Below, one piece after another: positions 1 through 6,631 of a stretch of DNA of 11,813 nucleotides (its first letter is position 1; every line of letters starts with the position of its first letter). The stretch covers positions 1 through 11,813 of the forward strand of contig JAZULV010000139.1 in the NCBI GenBank assembly GCA_045603305.1. Reading direction: 5' to 3'. The stretch comes from JAFRXK01 sp045603305 (GTDB lineage: Bacteria > Bacillota > Clostridia > Lachnospirales > Lachnospiraceae). The notes beneath the pieces are model-generated. The model ran no database searches, had not been told where the DNA came from, and worked only from the letters and a program-made list of their open reading frames with translations. Made by a program: the position numbers and the translations under genes.

Positions 1-1
1 T

Positions 2-781
2 GAAAAGACCTTTGACATCACCAATGATTTTACCAAGGTACAGATAACAAAGACATCAGTAACCGGTGACTGTCCGGAGATACCGGGAGCAGCCCTTGTA
101 ATAAAGGACAGTGAGGGCAACGAAGTGGAGAGCTGGGTATCAACTACAGAGCCGCACATGATAGAAAGACTTCCTGCAGGAACCTACACCCTTACAGAGC
201 TTCGCACACCATTCGGCTATCAGGTGGCAGAAACAGTAGAATTTACAGTTGAAGAAACCGGAGAAATCCAGACAGTAGTAATGATAGATGCCGAGACTTA
301 CGGAAAGGTAATCATCAACAAGACAGATGAAAAGACCGGCAAGGCACTTAGCGGAGTAACCTTTGAAGTACGATATGCCAAGGACGTACTTGATGCAGAC
401 GGAAGTGTTGTAATCGAAGCCGGCACAGTGGCAGACGTACTCGTAACAGACGAGAACGGATATGCAGAGTCAAAGCTTTTACCAATCGGAACCTACGGCC
501 CGGAAGGATGGACTTCCTACATTGAGTATGAGCTTATTGAAACAAAGACACTTGCAGAGTATTTGCTTGATGATACAGTACATGAACTCAAGTTTGAATA
601 CGTGGACGATAAGACACCGGTGATTGAGAAGGTATTAGACATTACCAATGAAACAATACCACCAGTAGAACCGCCTAAGACTGGTGATTACACTGCTGCA
701 TCACTTTGGCTTACTATTTCACTTGCTGCCATCACTGGAATTCCAGTATCATTATTACTGAGAAAGAAAAGACAACATTAA
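2..781 (+). CDS. SpaA/Cna_B-type cell-wall-anchored surface protein, 3' part only
   Basis: The frame is open from the window's left edge, so this is the C-terminal 259 residues of a longer protein; the GTG at 125 is not a real start. It holds two prealbumin-like (SpaA/Cna_B) domains, at about residues 10-98 and 100-218. Each has the expected pattern: an early Lys (K17 in QITKT, K107 in IINKT) and a Glu in a YxLxE motif (E66, E180). In this fold these residues form and catalyse intramolecular isopeptide bonds. The C-terminus is a sorting signal: PPKTG at residues 224-228 (nt 671-685), a hydrophobic helix at about 232-252, and a basic tail RKKRQH. PPKTG departs from canonical LPxTG at the first position. 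The likely role is an adhesin or pilin-like protein linked to peptidoglycan by sortase, perhaps aiding mating-pair contact. The domain class is secure; ligand and partner are unknown. Confidence 0.88.
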   Translation, partial: EKTFDITNDFTKVQITKTSVTGDCPEIPGAALVIKDSEGNEVESWVSTTEPHMIERLPAGTYTLTELRTPFGYQVAETVEFTVEETGEIQTVVMIDAETYGKVIINKTDEKTGKALSGVTFEVRYAKDVLDADGSVVIEAGTVADVLVTDENGYAESKLLPIGTYGPEGWTSYIEYELIETKTLAEYLLDDTVHELKFEYVDDKTPVIEKVLDITNETIPPVEPPKTGDYTAASLWLTISLAAITGIPVSLLLRKKRQH

Positions 782-811
782 CTTATATTAATAACTGAAT
801 ATGGTACTCAT

Positions 812-904
812 AATCAGTCTGGGACCTCTCAGGCTATTTTTGTACCCTAATAAGGGCTTTAATTCAGTCCGAACACAGGCGAAATACGCAGTCGTTTTAT
901 AAAA
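812..904 (+). promoter_or_regulatory. Duplicated intergenic element, copy 1
   Basis: The element begins 31 nt after the surface-protein stop. Its first 36 nt (812-847) are identical to 1520-1555. A CCC-N6-GGG hairpin follows at about 845-856, then a divergent 20-nt spacer, then a box at 880-904 starting CGAAATACGCAG and ending in TATAAA. That box is nearly identical to 1623-1647. The TATAAA at 898-903 could be a -10 box for the coiled-coil gene starting at 958, but I see no convincing TTGACA-like -35 at the right spacing. The copies share sequence, order and position relative to the next gene. I infer a leader or terminator-plus-promoter unit; its function is not known to me. Confidence 0.6.
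816..841 (+). terminator. Terminator-like hairpin in element copy 1
   Basis: AGTCTGGG (816-823) pairs with CTCTCAGGCT-type sequence at 828-835 as an 8-bp stem with two G-U pairs and an ACCT loop, followed by ATTTTT (836-841). This is the form of a modest intrinsic terminator. It would end transcription of the surface-protein gene, or act as an attenuator if transcription begins upstream of it. Confidence 0.55.
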
Positions 905-957
905 TCACAAACCACTAGACAGTTATAACCAAAAACGCTACAATGGAGGTGAAATAA

Positions 958-1473
958 ATGTTTGATTTTTTACTGTCGGAGGAATGGTGGATGAAAGAAA
1001 TTATTGAGGTGTGTATTAACGCACTAGCAATGATTATTGTAGGTATACTGACTGCTGATGTTATATACAGAAAAAAGTTTGAAAAATTATCAGATGAACA
1101 TAGCAATCTGGCTGAGCACAACAAAAAGCTTGCATCACAACATGGAAGTATTATCAGAGAAACTGAAGTAATTGAAGAAAAGCTCAAAAATGTTGACAAA
1201 GGTGTTGACAAGCTTGTTGCACATATGTACAAGGAAGAAGGTCGTAATGATAAGATATCTGATTCTCTCACATCACCTGATTATGTCCTTAAGACTATTA
1301 CTGCAGTTTATGATAAGAACATAGAACTTAATCATATGATTAGTGAGCTGAAAGCAGAAAAAAGAGAACAGGCTGAGGAGCTGAAAGCCTGCAGAAAAGA
1401 AAACGCATCTTTAAAAGCTGAGCTGTCAAAGTACAAAAAACGAACTATAGACAGAAATGCACCTTCACTGTAA
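958..1473 (+). CDS. Membrane-anchored coiled-coil protein, unknown function
   Basis: The product is 171 aa. The ATG at 958 has a good ribosome site (GGAGG at 945-949, 8-nt spacing). After a short N-terminus comes one hydrophobic helix (about residues 16-37) followed by basic YRKK, so the remainder is probably cytoplasmic. Two heptad-like, charge-rich stretches (about 38-92 and 118-162, with EELKACRKENASLKAEL-type sequence) suggest coiled coils and self-association. I do not recognise the family and see no catalytic motif. The gene lies between the surface-protein and replication-initiator genes and is bracketed by the two copies of the 36-bp intergenic repeat, so it may move or be lost as a unit. 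A regulator of the element, a scaffold or an exclusion-type protein are all possible, and none can be preferred from the sequence. Confidence 0.8.
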   Translation: MFDFLLSEEWWMKEIIEVCINALAMIIVGILTADVIYRKKFEKLSDEHSNLAEHNKKLASQHGSIIRETEVIEEKLKNVDKGVDKLVAHMYKEEGRNDKISDSLTSPDYVLKTITAVYDKNIELNHMISELKAEKREQAEELKACRKENASLKAELSKYKKRTIDRNAPSL

Positions 1474-1523
1474 TTTCACAGTATACCTATACTAATAACC
1501 TAACTAAATATATTATACAAATC

Positions 1524-1549
1524 AGTCTGGGACCTCTCAGGCTATTTTT
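1524..1549 (+). terminator. Terminator-like hairpin in element copy 2
   Basis: The bases are the same as in copy 1: an 8-bp stem with two G-U pairs, an ACCU loop, then ATTTTT. It would stop transcription after the coiled-coil gene or attenuate read-through into the initiator and transfer genes. Confidence 0.55.
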
Positions 1550-1569
1550 GTACCCAAAATAGGGCTTCT

Positions 1570-1606
1570 ATTTAAGGCAGACGATACTTTATCGCCTGTC
1601 TTAAAT
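1570..1606 (+). repeat. Long stem-loop in the leader of the initiator gene
   Basis: Arms 1570-1586 and 1590-1606 pair over 17 positions, with one G-U pair and one A-C mismatch, around a CTT loop. No T-run follows closely, so it is not a classic terminator. It is absent from the otherwise similar copy 1. It could be an RNA-stability or regulatory structure, or a protein-binding inverted repeat. Confidence 0.6.
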
Positions 1607-1670
1607 TTAAACCTTCTACGACCGAAATACGCAGCCGTTTTTATAAAGAGGATAAGGAGAGGATTTGATT

Positions 1671-2729
1671 ATGACATTCAGAGTTGAAAAAAATACGAAT
1701 TACACAATTATGTGTAACCACCATTTACAGAACAGAAAGCTTTCCCTAAAGGCAAAAGGCTTATTGTCTATTATGCTTTCCTTGCCGGAGAACTGGGATT
1801 ACAGTCTCAAGGGTCTGGCTGCCATTTGCACAGAGGGCGTAGACAGCATAAGAAGTGCGTTAAACGAACTTGAAGCTGAAGGTTATATCAGGCGTAATAA
1901 AATCAGAAAACCTTCCGGCCAGTGGGGCTCTGAATATGTCATATATGAAACCCCTCATCATGAAGAAGCTCCTTCTTCAGAAAACACTAATACTTTATCA
2001 GATCCCAAGAAACCTACTGCTCATGAAGTATTACCAGAGGTTACTGAAAATACTGATAATATTACTAACAAAACCACTGCTTGTAACGCTAAAACCACCA
2101 TGTTGGAAAATCCAACATGGTCAAATTCAACCACGTTGGATTATCCAACACGGTTTAGCCAACACGGTTCAACCACGTTGGATTATCCAACACAATTAAA
2201 TACTAATAATAAAATACTTAATAATAATATTAATAATATACATATATCTAATCCATCTAATCTATCTAATAATACAGATATTACAGAAAATACGGTAAAC
2301 ATAACAATCTGTGAACAAATAGATTACGACAGTCTGATTGCAGAGCATCCTGAGGATGCTGATGTGATAGATGGGATAGTGGATATTATGTGCCAGTATT
2401 CCAGTTTGCCTGACGATGGTAAACCGGTTTATGTTGGAGGCTTTCCACAAAGTCCACTTGCAATCAAAAAGCGTTTAAAGAAACTTACCAAAGATCACAT
2501 AGCAAGCGTACTTACAGGCATAAAGCAGAGTAATAAGCCTGTACGCCATTATAAAGCATATATACTTGCATCACTACTTAACGCTCCCTGCTCACTTACT
2601 GCCGGTAACATCAGAACCGGCAGTTTGGTAGACAAACCTGTTACGAACAGGTTCCATAATTTTGAACAGAGAAATGTGGATTATGAAGACATGATGCTTG
2701 ATATAAATAACTATCTAGAGAAGAGGTGA
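1671..2729 (+). CDS. Replication-initiator-like winged-helix protein with DUF6017-like C-terminus
   Basis: The product is 352 aa from ATG 1671, chosen because AAGGAGAGGA (1654-1663) is 7 nt upstream; the TTG at 1665 is too close. Residues 24-95 resemble the winged helix of RepA_N/DnaD-like initiators (LSLKAKGLLSIMLSLP, then EGVDSIRSALNELEAEGYI and a GSEYVIYE wing). Residues 96-213 are an Asn/Thr-rich linker with repeated TTLDYPT units. Residues 217-307 resemble the DUF6017 domain as I recall it, ending HYKAYILASLLNAP. The expected role is DNA binding for autonomous replication of the excised element. The linker DNA itself looks like an origin (see 2097-2276), as in RepA_N plasmids where the origin lies inside rep. 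The gene heads the transfer operon, and PcfB starts 6 nt after its stop. A transcriptional-regulator role cannot be excluded. Confidence 0.75.
   Translation: MTFRVEKNTNYTIMCNHHLQNRKLSLKAKGLLSIMLSLPENWDYSLKGLAAICTEGVDSIRSALNELEAEGYIRRNKIRKPSGQWGSEYVIYETPHHEEAPSSENTNTLSDPKKPTAHEVLPEVTENTDNITNKTTACNAKTTMLENPTWSNSTTLDYPTRFSQHGSTTLDYPTQLNTNNKILNNNINNIHISNPSNLSNNTDITENTVNITICEQIDYDSLIAEHPEDADVIDGIVDIMCQYSSLPDDGKPVYVGGFPQSPLAIKKRLKKLTKDHIASVLTGIKQSNKPVRHYKAYILASLLNAPCSLTAGNIRTGSLVDKPVTNRFHNFEQRNVDYEDMMLDINNYLEKR
2097..2276. other. Candidate replication origin inside the initiator gene
   Basis: Three TTGGA-N3-TCCAA palindromes start at 2103, 2136 and 2178; the first extends to a perfect 11-bp inverted repeat (2097-2121). 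A 26-bp exact direct repeat lies at 2126-2151 and 2168-2193. Three ATCTAAT repeats follow at 2246, 2255 and 2264, with 9-bp spacing. From 2182 to 2276 the + strand has no G and is mostly A/T, as expected of an unwinding element. TTATCCAACA occurs twice (2141, 2183) and matches the first seven bases of a DnaA box. Function is inferred from this arrangement and from the RepA_N precedent. Confidence 0.55.
2126..2193 (+). repeat. 26-bp direct repeat, two copies (iteron-like)
   Basis: Positions 2126-2151 and 2168-2193 are identical and begin 42 bp apart, close to four helical turns. Each carries a TTGGA-TTA-TCCAA palindrome and encodes the STTLDYPT peptide repeat in the initiator linker. Confidence 0.85.
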
Positions 2730-2734
2730 TATAA

Positions 2735-3241
2735 GTGCAGGAAGAACTCACAAAAAAAATAATTGCCCTGTCGATAAAGTCAAGTAAGATGACTGCAAAA
2801 GTCCTCGCAAAAGGAATGAAGTATTACATGACAAATCGCAGCAGCAGAACCATCAAACATGGACAGCAGACTTATGAGGAGCTCTACAGCTCCGGAGCTA
2901 CGCTGCAAAACATTGAAATCAACAAGTCAAATATAGGCTCGTTCACTCCAATAGCCAAGCAGTACGGTATTGATTTTGCCCTGAAGAAGGATACAGCAGC
3001 GGACAGATATCTTGTATTTTTCAAGGCAAAGGATATAAATATCATCGATCAGGCATTTAAAGATTTTACTGTTCAGGTTACAAAGCAGAAGGAAGCCGTA
3101 AAATCAAGGGAAAGCATATTTGTAAAGCTTGAACGTTACAAGAAGCAGATTGCAGAAAACCAGAAAGCTAGGGAGCAGGAAAAGACAAAAGCCAAAAAGC
3201 CCCCCGAAAAAGAAGCTGGTATCAGCATAGAAGGTGATTAA
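2735..3241 (+). CDS. pcfB: PcfB family protein (DUF3801), conjugation accessory factor
   Basis: The product is 168 aa. It starts at GTG 2735 just after an AGAGGTGAT ribosome site that overlaps the upstream stop, and the resulting MQEE N-terminus matches PcfB relatives as I recall them. An N-terminal helical part (about 1-45) is followed by a compact domain (about 45-115) with the family-like stretch GIDFALKKDT...YLVFFKAKD. The tail (115-168) is Lys/Glu-rich and probably helical or disordered. In the enterococcal plasmid pCF10, PcfB helps bring the relaxase/DNA complex to the coupling protein PcfC. Here it sits directly before the coupling-protein gene (stop and next ATG 3 nt apart), which fits that role. 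There is no membrane segment, so it is cytoplasmic. Confidence 0.88.
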   Translation: MQEELTKKIIALSIKSSKMTAKVLAKGMKYYMTNRSSRTIKHGQQTYEELYSSGATLQNIEINKSNIGSFTPIAKQYGIDFALKKDTAADRYLVFFKAKDINIIDQAFKDFTVQVTKQKEAVKSRESIFVKLERYKKQIAENQKAREQEKTKAKKPPEKEAGISIEGD

Positions 3242-3244
3242 TCC

Positions 3245-4948
3245 ATGAAAAACTATAACTCAGACAAGCTAAAAAAAAGGCTGCCTGTATATCTGGTATA
3301 TGCTGCAGTCTGGATTGGTGTATTTATTCTTGCCAATAGATATCTGCATCTTACTGCACAAATAGCTGCCATAACTGCAACACTGGCTGTTGTTATGCTG
3401 ATTATGCATATCAATACAAACACCGGTCGAAATAAGAACTATAAGACCGGCCGTGAATATGGCTCATCCAGATGGGGAACCCACGAAGATATTAAAGACT
3501 TTATTGACCCGGTATTTCGCAACAACATCATACTGTCAGCCAGTGAATTTCTGACTATGAACAGCCGCCCTGCCAAATGGTGGACCGGCAGAAACAAAAA
3601 TGTTGTTGTTATCGGTGATTCCGGCAGTGGTAAGACACGATATAATGTTAAACCCAATCTTATGCAGATGAATAGTTCTTATGTTGTCACTGACCCAAAG
3701 GGTACGGTTCTTACTGAATGCGGAAAGATGCTTCACGACAATGGATATAAGATTAAGGTGTTAAATACAATTAACTTCAAAAAATCCATGCACTACAATC
3801 CATTTGTCTACATACACAGCGAAAAGGACATCCTGAAGCTTGCTAACACAATCATCGTCAATACAAAAGGCGAGGGCGATAAAGCAGGAGAAGACTTTTG
3901 GGTTAAAGCCGAAAGGCTCTATTACACTGCTCTCATAGCATATATACATTTTGAGTGTCTGGAAGAAGAGAAGAATTTTGAGACTCTTCTTGCATTAATT
4001 GATGAGTCCCAGGCCAACGAAACTGATGAGAATTACAAGAATCCGGTAGACCTTCTGTTTGATGATTTGGCAAGAGAGAAGCCACGCTGCTTTGCTGTCC
4101 GTCAGTACCGCAAGTATAAGCTTGCTGCTGGAAAGACCGCAAAGAGTATCATGATATCTTGCGGTGCACGATTAGCTCCTTTTGATATCGAGGAAGTAAG
4201 AAATCTGATGAGCCATGATGAGCTTGAGCTTGATACCCTCGGTGATGAGAAAACCGCCCTCTTTGTAATTATGAGTGACACTGATGATACATTTAATTTC
4301 ATAATAGCGATGATGTTTACCCAGCTCTTTAATACTCTCTGTGAAAAAGCAGATGACTTTTATGGTGGCCGCCTTCCGGTGCACGTGCGCTGCCTGATTG
4401 ATGAGTTTGCAAACATCGGTGAAATTCCTAGATTTGATAAGCTTATCGCAACAATAAGAAGCCGTGAAATATCAGCAACCATTTTTCTGCAGGCACAGTC
4501 ACAGCTTAAAACAAGATACAAAGAGGCTGCCGACACCATAATAAGCAACTGTAACACTCGCATATTTTTAGGTGGAACAGACAAGAACACACTGAAAGAC
4601 ATGTCAGAACTTCTTGGAAAAGAAACCATAGACATGTACAACGAATCCAAGAGCCGCGGTACATCAGTGTCACACGGACAGAATTACCAGAAAAGCGGCA
4701 GGGATTTAATGAGCCCGGATGAAATTTTCAGAATGGACGGTCGAAAGTGCATAGTTCTGCTTAAAGGCTGCTATCCGTTTTTGTCAGACAAATACGATAT
4801 AACAAAGCATCCAAATTACAGCAGGCTTATGGACGCTGACCCTAAGAACAAATTTGACGTTGAGAAATATTTAAAACACCCGACAGTCAAAAGAAAGCCT
4901 ATTGTAGGGAAGAAAGAAAAAATAGATATCTATGATATTCCTGCATAG
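3245..4948 (+). CDS. Type IV coupling protein, VirD4/TraG family ATPase
   Basis: The product is 567 aa, usual for Gram-positive coupling proteins. Two N-terminal membrane helices (about 13-30 and 39-55) precede the soluble ATPase. GREYGSSRWGTHEDI (69-83) is typical of the family. Walker A is GDSGSGKT (124-131), followed by VTDPKG, and Walker B is LIDEFANIG (384-392, acidic D386/E387). The sensor-like IFLQAQSQL and NCNTRIFLGG stretches complete a VirD4/TraG/TrwB RecA-like motor. It sits at the membrane, receives the processed DNA-relaxase complex and passes it to the channel. The ATG at 3245 is 3 nt after the pcfB stop, with GAAGGTGATTAA giving a ribosome site across the junction, so the two are probably translationally linked. 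All key motifs are intact. Confidence 0.95.
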   Translation: MKNYNSDKLKKRLPVYLVYAAVWIGVFILANRYLHLTAQIAAITATLAVVMLIMHINTNTGRNKNYKTGREYGSSRWGTHEDIKDFIDPVFRNNIILSASEFLTMNSRPAKWWTGRNKNVVVIGDSGSGKTRYNVKPNLMQMNSSYVVTDPKGTVLTECGKMLHDNGYKIKVLNTINFKKSMHYNPFVYIHSEKDILKLANTIIVNTKGEGDKAGEDFWVKAERLYYTALIAYIHFECLEEEKNFETLLALIDESQANETDENYKNPVDLLFDDLAREKPRCFAVRQYRKYKLAAGKTAKSIMISCGARLAPFDIEEVRNLMSHDELELDTLGDEKTALFVIMSDTDDTFNFIIAMMFTQLFNTLCEKADDFYGGRLPVHVRCLIDEFANIGEIPRFDKLIATIRSREISATIFLQAQSQLKTRYKEAADTIISNCNTRIFLGGTDKNTLKDMSELLGKETIDMYNESKSRGTSVSHGQNYQKSGRDLMSPDEIFRMDGRKCIVLLKGCYPFLSDKYDITKHPNYSRLMDADPKNKFDVEKYLKHPTVKRKPIVGKKEKIDIYDIPA

Positions 4949-4974
4949 CAAATAATTTAATAACCTATAATCTT

Positions 4975-4999
4975 AAGACCGGCAATATCTGCAGGTCTT
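4975..4999 (+). terminator. Hairpin between the coupling-protein gene and the small membrane-protein gene
   Basis: AAGACC (4975-4980) pairs with GGTCTT (4994-4999), with a possible inner GC/GC pair; TTATATT follows. It is weak as an intrinsic terminator. It may set lower read-through or act as an RNA-processing or stability structure ahead of the abundantly needed small subunit. Confidence 0.4.
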
Positions 5000-5026
5000 T
5001 ATATTTACATGAAGGAGGACTTAATA

Positions 5027-5248
5027 ATGAGTTTTTTTACTGATGCAATTAATACCATTCAGGTTATCGTTGTTGCCATAGGAGCTGCCATAATGCTTGT
5101 AGGTGTCATATCCTGGCTTGAAGGTTACAACACAGAGAATCCGGCAAGCAAATCTGCAGGACTTAAAAGTTTTATGAGTGGTGCCGGCATTGCACTTATC
5201 GGTCTTACACTCGTACCAAAGCTTGCCGAGCTGTTCACTATCGGTTAA
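5027..5248 (+). CDS. Maff2-like small membrane protein of the conjugation channel
   Basis: The product is 73 aa from ATG 5027, preceded by AAGGAGGA (5012-5019) at 7-nt spacing, the strongest ribosome site here. The in-frame ATG at 5009 lies upstream of that site and is rejected. Two hydrophobic helices (about 9-31 and 50-68) flank a conserved-looking loop (SWLEGYNTENPASKSAG). Size, topology and loop fit the Maff2 family found in Clostridia ICEs before the VirB6-like gene. By position and topology it could be the VirB2/TrbC-like subunit, though that equivalence is inference. The strong ribosome site and separate upstream hairpin suggest high expression. Confidence 0.8.
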   Translation: MSFFTDAINTIQVIVVAIGAAIMLVGVISWLEGYNTENPASKSAGLKSFMSGAGIALIGLTLVPKLAELFTIG

Positions 5249-5263
5249 GAGGGAGGGTTCTAA

Positions 5264-6142
5264 ATGCCTGATATCCCTTTACTAAATGATCTTATAGAAA
5301 TAATAAAGCAGTACATAATAGCAGGTATTAATGCCACCTATTCAGCTCTTGGGAACTTTAGCGATGTTAATCCGCTTTACGGTTCAGTATACGAATCTCT
5401 GGAAGATTCTCCGGCTCAATGGAACAGTACAATTTACACAGCAATAACCGGAATGGCCGAACACAGTCTTATGATGGTTGCCGGAGTAATTGTTACTTTT
5501 ATTCTTTCATACGACCTTGTGCAGAATGTAAACAGCCATAACAACATGCGGGATTCTGAAATTGGCATGTTTATAAAGTGGTTCATTAAAGCCGGAATCA
5601 CTGTCACACTTGTAATTAAAAGCACCACTCTTGTTGAGGGAGTCTTTGAAATAAGCTCATGGATAGTTACGAAAGCAGCAGAATATTTTACTCCTGAGGG
5701 ACGTCCGGCTATTGATGCCATGTCATCACTTTTATCATCGCTTAACGATAAATCAATACCAGAGCTGTTGCTTATACAAGGTGAAATTATGCTATGTACA
5801 ATTGCAGTTTACATAATGCTGATAATAGCAATCGTAGTTATATGGAGCAGAATGATAGAGATATTCATGGTTATTTCGGCTTCGCCTATTCCATTTGCTA
5901 CGCTGATGAACAAGGATTGGTCCGATGTAGGCCGGAACTATATCAAGCTCATATGTGCATATGCCCTGCAGGCATATCTTATCATGATTATCTTTGCTGT
6001 ATATTCAGCATTGATAAAAAATGTTGCCTTTTCATCATCAATATCAAAGGCAACCATAACACTCGTTACATATACCCTCTTATTTGGATATATGTTCTTT
6101 AAAACTGAAGGTATTGCAAAATCTATTTGCTGTGCCAGATAA
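5264..6142 (+). CDS. VirB6/TrbL-like polytopic membrane protein
   Basis: The product is 292 aa; AGAGGGAGGG sits 6-15 nt before ATG 5264. About six membrane helices are visible (roughly 62-86, 104-126, 171-195, 199-215, 228-250, 262-280), with an extracytoplasmic-type N-terminal stretch. The segment MIEIFMVISASPIPFATLMNKDWSDVGRNYIK (198-228) is the most characteristic part: these elements' VirB6/TrbL-like proteins carry a similar helix and short polar loop. The expected role is the inner channel through which DNA crosses the membrane. It lies between the Maff2-like and PrgI genes, the usual place. The name rests on topology and context more than on an invariant motif. Confidence 0.8.
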   Translation: MPDIPLLNDLIEIIKQYIIAGINATYSALGNFSDVNPLYGSVYESLEDSPAQWNSTIYTAITGMAEHSLMMVAGVIVTFILSYDLVQNVNSHNNMRDSEIGMFIKWFIKAGITVTLVIKSTTLVEGVFEISSWIVTKAAEYFTPEGRPAIDAMSSLLSSLNDKSIPELLLIQGEIMLCTIAVYIMLIIAIVVIWSRMIEIFMVISASPIPFATLMNKDWSDVGRNYIKLICAYALQAYLIMIIFAVYSALIKNVAFSSSISKATITLVTYTLLFGYMFFKTEGIAKSICCAR

Positions 6143-6160
6143 AGATTGGAGATGATAACA

Positions 6161-6631
6161 ATGGGATATGTAAATATTCCAAAGGATCTTACCAAGGTTG
6201 ATAGAAAAGTAGCTCTCAACCTTACAAAACGTCAGCTATACCTTTTTATACCGGCAATAGCACTTGGCATAGGAGTATACCTGATTACTTACTCAAAATT
6301 AGGTACCAATGCCATGTATCTTACGGTAATCATAATGATGCCTTTTTTCATTGCGGCCCTCTATAAAAACAGGGATAACGAAAAATTAGAAGATATTATT
6401 ATCAGATATCTAAAATTCAAATTCGGCTGCAATGAACGCACTTTTAAATCTAACAATATATATTCATGGATAATACGAAGGGAGGAAATAGTTTATGGCA
6501 GCAACAAGACCGGCTCAAAGGATGCCAGTCATACAAAAGGAAGTTCCTTTATCAGAAAAACTAAAGACACTGTTTACAGGCAAGAAAACAATCTCAGTAC
6601 AGGAAACCATACCTTACAGAAGAATGATTAA
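6161..6631 (+). CDS. PrgI family membrane protein (VirB3-like)
   Basis: The product is 156 aa. I chose ATG 6161, with GGAG (6148-6151) 9 nt upstream, because it gives the family-like start MGYVNIPKDLTKV...LTKRQLYLF; TTG 6146 and ATG 6152 overlap that ribosome site. Two helices (about 25-44 and 51-68) follow, then a cytoplasmic part (KLEDIIIRYLKFKF). PrgI proteins pair with VirB4 as VirB3-like membrane anchors, and VirB4 follows directly. The last 45 codons (residues 112-156) run out of frame inside the VirB4 gene, an unusually long overlap; that polar, Thr/Lys/Asn-rich tail may be dispensable. Confidence 0.87.
   Translation: MGYVNIPKDLTKVDRKVALNLTKRQLYLFIPAIALGIGVYLITYSKLGTNAMYLTVIIMMPFFIAALYKNRDNEKLEDIIIRYLKFKFGCNERTFKSNNIYSWIIRREEIVYGSNKTGSKDASHTKGSSFIRKTKDTVYRQENNLSTGNHTLQKND

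Larger units (their letters stand above)
1520..1647 (+). promoter_or_regulatory. Duplicated intergenic element, copy 2
   Basis: This is the second copy of the 812-904 element, 47 nt after the coiled-coil gene's stop. The first 36 nt are identical, the CCC/GGG mini-hairpin is kept with different loop bases, and the CGAAATACGCAG...TATAAA box recurs at 1623-1647 with one substitution and one extra T. It is 35 nt longer because the spacer holds a strong stem-loop (1570-1606) that copy 1 lacks. It forms the leader of the replication/transfer operon; TATAAA at 1642-1647 is a possible -10 box. Confidence 0.6.

Noticed and set aside
801..902. A 33-codon ORF (ATG 801, stop 900-902) running through copy 1 of the intergenic element, as a possible leader peptide.
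   Set aside because: It has no ribosome site, and the matching frame in copy 2 has no start and an early stop, so the shared sequence is not kept as a peptide.
915..1271. Minus-strand ORF of 118 codons opposite the coiled-coil gene.
   Set aside because: The + strand gene has a good ribosome site and coherent helix/coiled-coil composition; the minus frame is Ser/Ile-rich without a ribosome site. The other minus-strand frames in the window are likewise shadows of + strand genes.
1665..1670. TTG at 1665 as start of the initiator gene.
   Set aside because: It is directly against the ribosome site; ATG 1671 has proper spacing.
1870..2199. Plus-strand 109-codon ORF inside the initiator gene.
   Set aside because: It is a shadow frame, with no ribosome site and no recognisable domain.
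3424..3455. CCGGTC/GACCGG inverted repeat in the coupling-protein gene.
   Set aside because: Only 6 bp with a 16-nt loop inside coding sequence; no sign of function.
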